DNA of 40,356 bases, taken from Candidatus Acetothermia bacterium (lineage in GTDB: Bacteria > Bipolaricaulota > Bipolaricaulia > Bipolaricaulales > Bipolaricaulaceae). Each line of letters opens with the position of its first letter. The stretch's first letter is position 1. Made by a program: the position numbers and the translations under genes. The DNA is taken from positions 1 through 40,356 of the forward strand of contig PXEP01000099.1 in the NCBI GenBank assembly GCA_003566155.1, given 5' to 3'. The notes below the pieces were generated by a model that saw only the letters and a list, made by a program, of their open reading frames with translations, did no database searches and was not told the origin of the DNA. Shown here piece by piece: positions 1 to 7,863 of the stretch.

Positions 1-370
1 ATTCTGGGGACAATCCCACCGCCTCGGCCCGTCCTCGCAGCAAGCGGAGGGCCACCGCATGAAACGTACCCCCCCAAACACGCCCCACGCTGTGATCCGT
101 TCGTGAAACGATCGCCGCCGCACGGGCGAGCATGTCCTGTGCCGCACGGCGGGTAAACGTCAGGAGCATGATCCTGCTTGGTTCGATGCCCGTGGAAACG
201 AGATGGGCCACCCGGTAGGCAAGGGTTCGCGTCTTCCCGGTGCCCGCGCCAGCGACCACCAACAGAGGCCCTCCCGTATGGGTGACCGCCTTATGTTGTG
301 CCGCGTTCAGTTCCTCCAACCATGGTCTGCGTTCCTCGGTGTCCACAACGTACTCCCTCCCGCGGGGCAT
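1..370 (-). CDS. UvrD/PcrA-family DNA helicase, N-terminal part (runs off the left edge of the window)
   Basis: Reverse-strand translation MPRGREYVVDTEERRPWLEELNAAQHKAVTHTGGPLLVVAGAGTGKTRTLAYRVAHLVSTGIEPSRIMLLTFTRRAAQDML shows the Q-motif (LNAAQ), Walker A (GAGTGKT) and motif Ia (TFTRRAA) of SF1 UvrD helicases. Not in the supplied ORF track because it is open at the edge. Confidence 0.88.
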   Translation of the reverse strand, partial: MPRGREYVVDTEERRPWLEELNAAQHKAVTHTGGPLLVVAGAGTGKTRTLAYRVAHLVSTGIEPSRIMLLTFTRRAAQDMLARAAAIVSRTDHSVGRVWGGTFHAVALRLLRGRAEAVGLSPE

Positions 371-412
371 TGTCCTCCTGACACACTGCAACGCGCAACA
401 GAGGGCTTTCCG

Positions 413-1000
413 CTAGCGCGCTCCACTTACCACCGCGCGCGAACCGGGCTTGGTGAGGGGGACAGCATCAGCGCACAATGGGCAACCCTCAGGAGAGAAG
501 GTGGGGAACTGAAGCTGAAGCACAGCCTGGACCGGCAACCCATCCACATGATGCTCTTCCGAGCGGTCAACCAGCGCCATCAACCCCACCGGAGTCCCCC
601 CCTTGGTGCGCACCAGCTGCAGCACTTCCCGAGTGGTCAATCCCGTGGTTACCACGTCCTCAACCACCACCACCCGGTCGCCTTGGGGGAGCGAAAAACC
701 TCTCCGGAGGGCCAACGCACCGCTCTCATCCCGCTCGGGAAACAAGAACGGCACTCCCAATGCCCTTGCTACCTCATACCCAATCAAGATCCCCCCCATG
801 GGGGGGGCGACCACTCGGTCTACAGCAAGTCCTGCTACACGCTGCGCAAGTGTCTGCCCGAGGGCTTCGGCGTCCGCCGGTCGCTCCAGCACTTTTGCAC
901 ACTGCACATACGCCGGAGAGTGCCGACCGGAAGATAGCAGGAAGTGTCCTTCCGAAAGGGCACCCCGGTCTACAAACAGCTCGTGCCAGTTGCGGGTCAT
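413..1000 (-). CDS. pyrE: Orotate phosphoribosyltransferase
   Basis: PRPP-binding motif VVVVEDVVTTGLTT, FLLSSGRHSPAYVQCAK N-terminus, and position in a pyr operon. Start overlaps the pyrF stop (ATGA). Confidence 0.93.
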   Translation of the reverse strand: MTRNWHELFVDRGALSEGHFLLSSGRHSPAYVQCAKVLERPADAEALGQTLAQRVAGLAVDRVVAPPMGGILIGYEVARALGVPFLFPERDESGALALRRGFSLPQGDRVVVVEDVVTTGLTTREVLQLVRTKGGTPVGLMALVDRSEEHHVDGLPVQAVLQLQFPTFSPEGCPLCADAVPLTKPGSRAVVSGAR

Positions 1001-1773
1001 CCAGACCCCCTCGCCGCCCCGATTCTCTCGGCCATCGACTTTGCCGCAGCCCCGGGATCTGGTGCCCCGGCCACCGCACGCGACACATTAACGAGCACCT
1101 GGTGATCGGAGGCAACCGACAAGATTTTCCCCACATCCCCCCCTTGTGCTCCCACCCCGGGGACCAGCCAGGGCAGATGCGGGGCCGCCTGGTGTACCCG
1201 TCTTGCTTCCGGCACACGGGTGGCTCCCACCACCAGTCCAACCTGCTGCGGGTACTCCTTCTCCATCTCTGCGGCCAGCAAGGCCACCTCCGCATACAGC
1301 GGGGGGACTCCGTGGTCCACCACGCGTCGCGCTCCAGAATTGGTGGGCAAAGCCAGAACGAAGACAAAGAGTCCTTTTTCCAGAAGAGGGATGACCGAAT
1401 CCCGCCCCATATACACCGAGGCGGTAACCGCGTCCACCTTCAGCCTCGCCGCCGCGTCCGCATAAGCCTCCGCGGTTGACGAGATATCGCCCCACTTGGC
1501 GTCGAGAATCACCGGGCACGCTGTGGTGGCCTGGATATAGTCAATCGCTGCGCCCAACGCCTCCACGCCTTCCGCTCCCCATGCCAGATAGAATGCAAGG
1601 TTCGCCTTGTACGCACTCGTCCAAGGCGCGGTGGCATCCACCACCCTCTTGGCCCATTCCAACAACCAACCGCCGTCCCTTCCCCCCGCCGCGGGCCGTT
1701 CGGCCGGCCTGGGATCCAGGCCCACACACAGCCCGCTCCCGGAACGGATGCCCCCTCGCTCACCTAGTCTCAC
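997..1773 (-). CDS. pyrF: Orotidine 5'-phosphate decarboxylase (type 2)
   Basis: LCVGLDPRP, AYKANLAFY and VILDAKWGDISSTAEAYA motifs. ORF opens at 1806; GTG at 1773 is preceded by GGAGG and is a likely start. Confidence 0.92.
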   Translation of the reverse strand: MRLGERGGIRSGSGLCVGLDPRPAERPAAGGRDGGWLLEWAKRVVDATAPWTSAYKANLAFYLAWGAEGVEALGAAIDYIQATTACPVILDAKWGDISSTAEAYADAAARLKVDAVTASVYMGRDSVIPLLEKGLFVFVLALPTNSGARRVVDHGVPPLYAEVALLAAEMEKEYPQQVGLVVGATRVPEARRVHQAAPHLPWLVPGVGAQGGDVGKILSVASDHQVLVNVSRAVAGAPDPGAAAKSMAERIGAARGSG

Positions 1774-2692
1774 CAACACCCAGCCCTCCTCGATGCGCAC
1801 AACCAATGATCTCCGAACAATCGTCGATATCCCTGCGGGAAAGCCACGCTTCCAGCTCCTGCGCCAGCTTCCACGGGACCTCCGGGTCGGCCATCACGCC
1901 CAATCCCAGCCCCACCAAATCGGCCCCAGCCATCAACATCTCCAACAGGCTTCCCAGTTCGGTGACTCCTCCTGTCCCCACTATGGGGACCTCGGGAAAC
2001 GCTTCGCGCACCTGAAAGACTTTGGCCAACGCAACCGGCAGGATCGCCGCTCCGGACAGTCCCCCCCACCTCCTGGCCAGGGCAGGCCGTCCCGTATCAC
2101 GGTTGATCCGTAGCCCCCGGACTGCGTTGATCAGAGTCAGACCGCTCGCGCCAGCTTCGAGAACCCCTTCTGCGATCTCCACCACGTCCGAAACGTCAGG
2201 CGCCAGTTTGGCCAGAAGCGGCACCGAAGTGGCATCGGAAGCCGCCCGTACCATTTCCCACGCTGTACCCCGTTCACAGGCTGGCGGTCGTCCTTCAACA
2301 TTGGGGCAGGAAAGGTTCACCTCCAGTAGGTCAACCCCGCTGGCTTCTCCCAATCGCCCGGCCATGACTTCCGCCTCGCTGGGATCGGAAGCGGCAAAGC
2401 TCACGATCCTCACCGTCGACAGCTCACGTATTTCGGGAAGCACATCGGCCAGGAAGGCCTCAAGTCCAGGATTGGCCAGACCAATCGAGTTCAACGCGCC
2501 CGCAGGCGCATCCACCAGGCGGGGAGGGGGGTTCCCGGACCGGGGTTCCCGGGTAATCGTCTTGGTTGTCAGGGCACCCAGTGGGCGCCGGAGGAAAAAT
2601 GGCTTCAGTTCCAACCCGAAACCCGCCGGGCCCGAGGCCAACACCACTGGGTTGGCAAACGACCGGCCCAGGCAATTGACTCCCACACTCAC
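1760..2692 (-). CDS. pyrD: Dihydroorotate dehydrogenase class 1B, catalytic subunit
   Basis: VNCLGRSFANPVVLASGPAGFG N-terminus, VNLSCPNVEG, PIVGTGGV motifs. GTG start at 2692 overlaps the pyrK stop (GTGA). The longer ORF extends to 2794. Confidence 0.93.
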   Translation of the reverse strand: MSVGVNCLGRSFANPVVLASGPAGFGLELKPFFLRRPLGALTTKTITREPRSGNPPPRLVDAPAGALNSIGLANPGLEAFLADVLPEIRELSTVRIVSFAASDPSEAEVMAGRLGEASGVDLLEVNLSCPNVEGRPPACERGTAWEMVRAASDATSVPLLAKLAPDVSDVVEIAEGVLEAGASGLTLINAVRGLRINRDTGRPALARRWGGLSGAAILPVALAKVFQVREAFPEVPIVGTGGVTELGSLLEMLMAGADLVGLGLGVMADPEVPWKLAQELEAWLSRRDIDDCSEIIGCAHRGGLGVGETR

Positions 2693-3456
2693 CACTGCAC
2701 AGACTCCAGCGGCATCAGTGGGCCGTCCTTGCACAACCGGACCGGCCCATCCCGAGTGCCCACCACACAGCCCTGACATGCTCCGTAGCCACAACCCATT
2801 CTCTCTTCCAAGGCCACGTACACTCCCCTGTCGCCGGGCAGCCCTGCCGCCAGTTGCCTGTACATCGCCTCAGGACCACAAGCTATGATCCCCAGGCCCG
2901 GCCTCCACATGTCCAAGGCTCGGGCGCCCGCCGTCCCCTGGCCCAGCTCCTCCACCAGAACCGTCCGCTCCGGAAGCACAGCGGCATCGGCTGCACAACG
3001 GAGCCCAAACACAGTAGCTTCCACGAGCTCAGGATGTCGTCTGGCGAAGAAATCAAGCGGCGCGATCCCGCTCCCCCCGCCCACCAAGAGATAGCGTCGC
3101 CCAGGGTCAATCGTCTTCCGGTAAGCCAGCCCGTAGGGGCCACGCACCTCGCACAGAGTCCCTCGGGGAGCTTCGGCCAGCCGGGCCCGCAATAAGCCCT
3201 CATCCTTCACTAGAAACGCACACCGGTTTCCGTCGGTCCACAGCAAGGAAAGGGGACGTGGCAAGGGCGGTCCGCACTCCGTACGGGCCATGAGAAACTG
3301 CCCCGGCTCGCCTGGGATTTCGCGCTCGGTAGCCAGCTCGACAACGGCATAACTGCCCGACCGGTGCCGCGCCACCAACCGCGCCGATTGCCAACACAAA
3401 AAAAGCGACCCCTGTTCCGGGGTCGCCGCTTGCGCTACATGTTTTGTGTTTCTCAC
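2689..3456 (-). CDS. pyrK: Dihydroorotate dehydrogenase electron transfer subunit (FAD/2Fe-2S)
   Basis: GQFLMAR, RPLSL, GGGSGIAPL and C-terminal CGYGACQGC cysteine cluster typical of PyrK. GTG start at 3456 with upstream AGGAGG. About the first 23 residues precede the recognisable FAD-binding fold and contain a terminator hairpin. Confidence 0.92.
   Translation of the reverse strand: MRNTKHVAQAATPEQGSLFLCWQSARLVARHRSGSYAVVELATEREIPGEPGQFLMARTECGPPLPRPLSLLWTDGNRCAFLVKDEGLLRARLAEAPRGTLCEVRGPYGLAYRKTIDPGRRYLLVGGGSGIAPLDFFARRHPELVEATVFGLRCAADAAVLPERTVLVEELGQGTAGARALDMWRPGLGIIACGPEAMYRQLAAGLPGDRGVYVALEERMGCGYGACQGCVVGTRDGPVRLCKDGPLMPLESVQW
3398..3426 (-). terminator. Intrinsic terminator/attenuator inside the 5' codons of pyrK
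   Basis: Minus strand GCGACCCC-ggaaca-GGGGTCGC-TTTTTTT: perfect 8-bp GC-rich stem, 6-nt loop, immediate T7 tract. Confidence 0.85.
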
Positions 3457-3458
3457 GC

Positions 3459-3486
3459 CCGATGAACCTCCTCTTCAGGTCACCGG
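3459..3486 (-). promoter_or_regulatory. 5' UTR hairpin that would sequester part of the pyrK Shine-Dalgarno
   Basis: RNA from C7: CCGGUGACCU (3486-3477), loop GAAGAGG, then AGGUUCAUCGG (3469-3459); 10 pairs with one bulged U, including one G-U. The 3' arm contains the second half of the AGGAGG SD (3472-3467). Confidence 0.7.
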
Positions 3487-3492
3487 AAGGGA

Positions 3493-3522
3493 ATTATACC
3501 GCTACCGGCACCTCCGGGGCAA
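3493..3522 (-). promoter_or_regulatory. Sigma70-type promoter of the pyr operon
   Basis: Minus strand TTGCCC (3522-3517), 18-bp spacer, perfect TATAAT (3498-3493), in the gap between the permease stop and the pyrK start. Confidence 0.75.
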
Positions 3523-3540
3523 CTCGAACCTGTTCGCCTG

Positions 3541-5355
3541 TCAACCAGCAAGGGGCCACACCATCGGCAGCAGAATGATGATCAGCCCAAATAGGATTAG
3601 GCTTAGCGGCCAGCCGACCCGGGCGTAGTCGCGGAAGCGGTATCCGCCCGCCCCCATGACCAACACGTTCACCGCGTGCCCCACCGGGCTGAGGAACGCC
3701 AACGACGTAGCCAAGGCCACCGTCATACCCAGCGCCTGCACGCTCACTTCTGCGAACTGGCCTATCTGAATGGCGATCGGTGCCATCACCGCCGCAACCG
3801 CGGGCCCGGTCAGGGCTTGCGTGAGCAGTGCGGTGACCCCGAACAAGCCGGCCACGAGGGCCGTGGGCCCCGCCCTGCCCACGGTGGCCACGATACCGTC
3901 GGCGAGCAACTCCGCAGCTCCGGATTGTGCGATCGCCAAGCTCAAGGGGAGCATACCCGCCACCAGGAAAACACTCCGCCAATCCACAGCCCTGTAGGCC
4001 TGGTCCATAGACAACATGCCTATCATGACCATCAACAATGCGCCGCCCAGCATGATCTGCCCCAGCCACAGAGGCGCGGCCACGGCCAGTGCCAGCGTCC
4101 CCGCCATGATGGCCAACGCCAGCTTGCCCTTCCGCGGTACGGGGGCCGCCTCCTTCTCCGCGCTAAGGAGGATAATGTCGGGCTCCATGTCTAACAGACG
4201 CAGTCTGTCGCGCGGTCCCTGCATAAGCAAAGCATCGCCGAACTCCAGTTTCACATCCGGAAGCCCCTCACGGATAGGCTCGCCCGCCCGCCACACGGCC
4301 AGCACCGTCATACCGTATCGATCCCGGAACCGCGTCTCGCGCAAGGTCTGTCCGATCAGGCTGGATCGCGGGGAGAGCATGGCCTCGGCCACCACGGTGC
4401 TCCTGCTCTCCAGATCATGTTCCTTCCACGGCCGCTCAGGCAGTATGGTTAGGTAAGGCTCACGGTCGCGCTGCCGGAAATCTTCCCTGTCCCCCTCCAG
4501 CAACAGCACATCCCCCTCCTGAAGAACTGTATGAGGTAGCGGAGATGTGAGGATCTTCCCGCCCCGCTCGACCGCGACAACCGTCAACCCGAACTCCTCC
4601 CTGAACGTGCTCTGCGCTATCTGCCTGCCTATGAGGAACGAACCCCGAGGCACCTTGACCCGAAACAACCGCTCTCCAAGGCGATATACATCCAGAAGGT
4701 CCTTGTCCCTGCGTTCAAAAAACGCCAGTTCGTCATCGGGGGCACGGTCCGGCAATCGGCGGCGTCCCCACACCCCCATATACACCACGCCCGCAGCGAC
4801 CACGGGCAGTCCCACCAATGCAAAATCGGTGAGTCCAAATCCGGCGTATCCGTGGTCCTGCAAAACCGTGCTCACCACGATATTCATCGTGGTCAACAGC
4901 GTGGCCATTCCGCCCAGCATGGTGGCGAAAGCCAAAGGCATCAGCACTCGCGAGGCCCTCACGCCCACACGCCGCGCTGCGCCGGTCACCGCAGGCAGCA
5001 ACACCGCTGCAGCCGCCACATTGTTCATAAACAGCGATAAGAATGCCCCGGAGATCATCACCGTAATCACAAGCCGCGTCTCACTGCGCCCGCCAAGGCG
5101 AAGCAGCAATCCCCCCACTTTCTGGGTAACACCGGCCCGGTTCAGTCCTTCGGCAAGGATGAAGATCGATAGGATCGTGATGACAGCCGGGCTACTAAAC
5201 CCAGACAGTGCTTCCCGCGGGGACAGCACACCCGTGGCTCCCAATATCACCACGACCGCCAGGGCAATCACATCGGGGCGCAACCGGTCGCTCAGCAGCA
5301 ATGCCATCGCCCCGACGACCACACCCAGCGTGGCCACAAGCTGTACATCCATCAC
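3541..5355 (-). CDS. SLC13/DASS-type anion permease with central RCK_C (TrkA-C) domains
   Basis: About ten hydrophobic segments split by two TrkA-C-like repeats (RVKVPRGSFLIGRQIAQSTFREEFGLTVVAVERGGK...; SPRSSLIGQTLRETRFRDRYGMTVLAVWRAGE...). Confidence 0.85.
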   Translation of the reverse strand: MMDVQLVATLGVVVGAMALLLSDRLRPDVIALAVVVILGATGVLSPREALSGFSSPAVITILSIFILAEGLNRAGVTQKVGGLLLRLGGRSETRLVITVMISGAFLSLFMNNVAAAAVLLPAVTGAARRVGVRASRVLMPLAFATMLGGMATLLTTMNIVVSTVLQDHGYAGFGLTDFALVGLPVVAAGVVYMGVWGRRRLPDRAPDDELAFFERRDKDLLDVYRLGERLFRVKVPRGSFLIGRQIAQSTFREEFGLTVVAVERGGKILTSPLPHTVLQEGDVLLLEGDREDFRQRDREPYLTILPERPWKEHDLESRSTVVAEAMLSPRSSLIGQTLRETRFRDRYGMTVLAVWRAGEPIREGLPDVKLEFGDALLMQGPRDRLRLLDMEPDIILLSAEKEAAPVPRKGKLALAIMAGTLALAVAAPLWLGQIMLGGALLMVMIGMLSMDQAYRAVDWRSVFLVAGMLPLSLAIAQSGAAELLADGIVATVGRAGPTALVAGLFGVTALLTQALTGPAVAAVMAPIAIQIGQFAEVSVQALGMTVALATSLAFLSPVGHAVNVLVMGAGGYRFRDYARVGWPLSLILFGLIIILLPMVWPLAG

Positions 5356-5619
5356 GGACCCTTCGATTCAATAACCATATTCGCGCTCTGTCGTCGCCGG
5401 GCGGTGGAGACCGCCATCGACCCGGTTGAACCCCCCAACGTACAGCTAGGTCCAAGTCGCGAGTTGCTGCCGCCACTAGGATACCGTTCTCCCGTCAGCG
5501 GCCCAAACCACCACGGATGCTGGATCCAGTGCCGCAGTCCGAATAACCAGCGGTGATCCGTACACGCTTCTTCCTTGCGCTCGCGGGATAGGGCTTTCCC
5601 CGGACCGCGGGCCTGGTGT

Positions 5620-6825
5620 TCAGCTACCGGTCAAGGACGCAAACACTTGCGCCACTTGCTCCATCTGCTCATCGGTATGAGGAGCCATGTAGCTTGTGCG
5701 CAGAAGCGCCTTTCCGTCGGGCACCGCGGGGGGGATGGCCACATTCGTGTACACCCCGGAGTCGAACACCGCCTTCCACAGTTTCACCGCTTCCATGGCG
5801 TCCCCGATGATTATGGGAACAATGGGGGTGGCACTGCGTCCCACGTTGAGGCCCATTTCTCGATAATGCCCGCGCATCCGCTTCGCTGTCTCGTTGACAC
5901 GGTCCACCAGTTCCGGCTCCGACTCCAGTATCTCCAAAGCGGCAAGCGACGCCGCAGCATTGGATGGGGGAAGACTTGTGCTGAAGATCAGCGACCGAGC
6001 CCGGTGCTTGATCCAATGGATGGCCGATTTGTCCCCGGCCACAAACCCTCCCAGAGAGGCAAGCGCTTTGCTAAACGTCCCCATGATCAGATCAACTTCA
6101 TCGTTGACCCCGAACTCTGCCGCCGTTCCGCGCCCGCGACCCGTGACCCCGATACCGTGCGCATCGTCTACCAACAGTCGTGCCCCGTACTTCCGGCATA
6201 GCTCCACGGTCTCGGGCAGCGGAGCCAAGTCCCCCTCCATGCTGAACACACCGTCCACAGCGACCAATACACCCGCATCTTCTGGGCAAGAACGCAAGAC
6301 GCGCTCCAGATCGCTTGGGTCATTGTGGCGAAAGCGCATCATCCGCCCCAGAGACAGCCGAGATCCGTCCACTATGCTAGCGTGGTTCTCTTTGTCGCAC
6401 ACCACGATGTCGCCACGACCAAGCAACGCCGTGAGCACACCCAGATTGGTCTGGTAACCGGTGGTGAACACCAACGCGTCTTCCTTGCCCAGGTATTCCG
6501 CAAACCGTTCCTCAAGCTCCCGATGCAAAGCGACAGTCCCGTTCAAGAACCGCGAGCCTGTACAGCTGGTGCCAAATCGAGCCACCGCATCTTCAGCGGC
6601 CTTTCGGACCCGTGGGTCAGAAGTCAGTCCAAGATAGTTGTTGGAGCCGATACTGATCATCCGCCGCCCCTTGACGGAGACCACGGTCCCCTCGTTCTCC
6701 TCCAACGGAATGAAGTAGGGGTACAGTCCCATTCGCTCAGCAACCGCCGGGCTGGCCGGCATCCCCAACGTCGTAGCGTACGAGGGGTCGTTCAGGAAAC
6801 GCTCGCACTTGTCAAACAGGTCCAC
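5620..6825 (-). CDS. PLP-dependent alpha-oxoamine synthase, most like serine palmitoyltransferase (alternatives: KBL/BioF family)
   Basis: GLYPYF, GSNNYLGL, GTSCTGSRFLNGT, HASIVDG, DGVFSMEGDLAPLPE, GTFSKALASLGGF (PLP lysine). The TFSK and SRFLNGT motifs resemble Bacteroides-type SPT more than glycine C-acetyltransferase. Confidence 0.82.
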   Translation of the reverse strand: MDLFDKCERFLNDPSYATTLGMPASPAVAERMGLYPYFIPLEENEGTVVSVKGRRMISIGSNNYLGLTSDPRVRKAAEDAVARFGTSCTGSRFLNGTVALHRELEERFAEYLGKEDALVFTTGYQTNLGVLTALLGRGDIVVCDKENHASIVDGSRLSLGRMMRFRHNDPSDLERVLRSCPEDAGVLVAVDGVFSMEGDLAPLPETVELCRKYGARLLVDDAHGIGVTGRGRGTAAEFGVNDEVDLIMGTFSKALASLGGFVAGDKSAIHWIKHRARSLIFSTSLPPSNAAASLAALEILESEPELVDRVNETAKRMRGHYREMGLNVGRSATPIVPIIIGDAMEAVKLWKAVFDSGVYTNVAIPPAVPDGKALLRTSYMAPHTDEQMEQVAQVFASLTGS

Positions 6826-6883
6826 TTGTTCGGCTCCTTATCCACCCGTGACCGTGGTGGCCATCTGGCCGCCTACACGATGA

Positions 6884-7702
6884 CTAGACCCGATAATGCC
6901 ACATTAATGCCCTCTCGTACATCCTCCGGGGGATGAACGGGCGCAGGGCCACAGGCAACCGCTGCCCAATGCGTCCGGCTGAATACCAGTCTCGCCGCGC
7001 CCTTCCTTCCACCACCCGTACGACCAAGCCGGCCACTCTGTCGGGGACAGGCCCTCCTCGTTCATCGACTTCCACGCGCCGGAGTACACGGAGCATGGCT
7101 TCCCCGTACAGGCCTTCTCCTTCCCATGCTGAGGCCAGCCGTCGGTTGTCCGTGAACTCCGTGCATAGGTCCCCTGGAGCGATGACCACCACCCGGATTC
7201 CCCATCGCCTCACTTCCAGACGCAAGGCTTCCGACATTCCTTCTAATCCGAATTTGGTAGCGCTGTATAGCCCCTGAAAAGGAAGGCCCACCCGCCCGGC
7301 GAGGGAGGAGATGTTGATGATGGTTCCCCTCCGTTGACCACGCATCACAGGCAGCGCCTGGCGGCATACCCTCAGCGCTCCCAGAAGATTCGTCTCCAGG
7401 AGCGCCTGAGCCTCTTCAATCGATGTCTGCTCCACCGGTCCGGCAAGGCCAATGCCCGCGTTGTTTACCACCGCGTCGAGCCTGCCCGACGCATGCAAGA
7501 TCTCCTCCGCCGTCTCCTTGACCGATTGCTCGTCGGTGACATCCATGGGCAGCACCCGGTACCCGGTCTCGCGCGGTTCCATGTCCCGCGCGCGGCGGCT
7601 GGTGCCATACACCACATGGCCTCGCTCGGCCAACCGCTGGGCACACAATTTGCCGACCCCCGACGACGCTCCAGTCACCAGAATCACTTGGCCTTCGCCC
7701 AT
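6884..7702 (-). CDS. Short-chain dehydrogenase/reductase
   Basis: TGASSGVG cofactor motif, NNAG, ISS...YSATK catalytic residues. ORF extends to 7903, but MGEGQVILVTGASSG (7702) is the expected start. Confidence 0.88.
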   Translation of the reverse strand: MGEGQVILVTGASSGVGKLCAQRLAERGHVVYGTSRRARDMEPRETGYRVLPMDVTDEQSVKETAEEILHASGRLDAVVNNAGIGLAGPVEQTSIEEAQALLETNLLGALRVCRQALPVMRGQRRGTIINISSLAGRVGLPFQGLYSATKFGLEGMSEALRLEVRRWGIRVVVIAPGDLCTEFTDNRRLASAWEGEGLYGEAMLRVLRRVEVDERGGPVPDRVAGLVVRVVEGRARRDWYSAGRIGQRLPVALRPFIPRRMYERALMWHYRV

Positions 7703-7721
7703 CGTCCCCCCTACCCTGCCA

Positions 7722-7749
7722 GTGAATACCTTTCCAACCATGCTGTCAA
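7722..7749 (-). promoter_or_regulatory. Promoter for the SDR / SPT-like gene pair
   Basis: Minus strand perfect TTGACA (7749-7744), 16-bp spacer, TATTCA (7727-7722), 20 nt upstream of the SDR ATG. Confidence 0.55.
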
Positions 7750-7787
7750 CCCCCGGTGACGGAGCACCCCATGTGTGCAGCGCCCCC

Positions 7788-7816
7788 TTGTAGCTAACGG
7801 GCGACCCAGGTAGGCT
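7788..7816 (+). promoter_or_regulatory. Candidate promoter for glyS
   Basis: TTGTAG, 17-bp spacer, TAGGCT. Confidence 0.4.
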
Positions 7817-7863
7817 TTGAGGTCGCGCCCATGTGTGGTGGCAGAGGCAGAAGAGGAGAGCAA

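Noticed and set aside
478-1479. Long plus-strand ORFs opposite pyrE/pyrF (also 203-937, 603-1091, 2022-2888)
   Set aside because: Low-complexity Pro/Arg/Ser-rich translations antisense to clearly conserved genes; typical GC-rich shadow ORFs.
3440-3492. PyrR-binding loop in the pyr leader (ACCUGAAGAGGAGGUU resembles ARUCCNGNGAGGYU)
   Set aside because: Only a partial match with an extra nucleotide, and the same bases fit better as SD plus 5'-hairpin; no antiterminator alternative seen.
5440-5620. Possible remnant gene on the minus strand (VYGSPLVIRTAALDPASVVVWAADGRTVS)
   Set aside because: No start with convincing SD, very short, no recognised family; could be noncoding.
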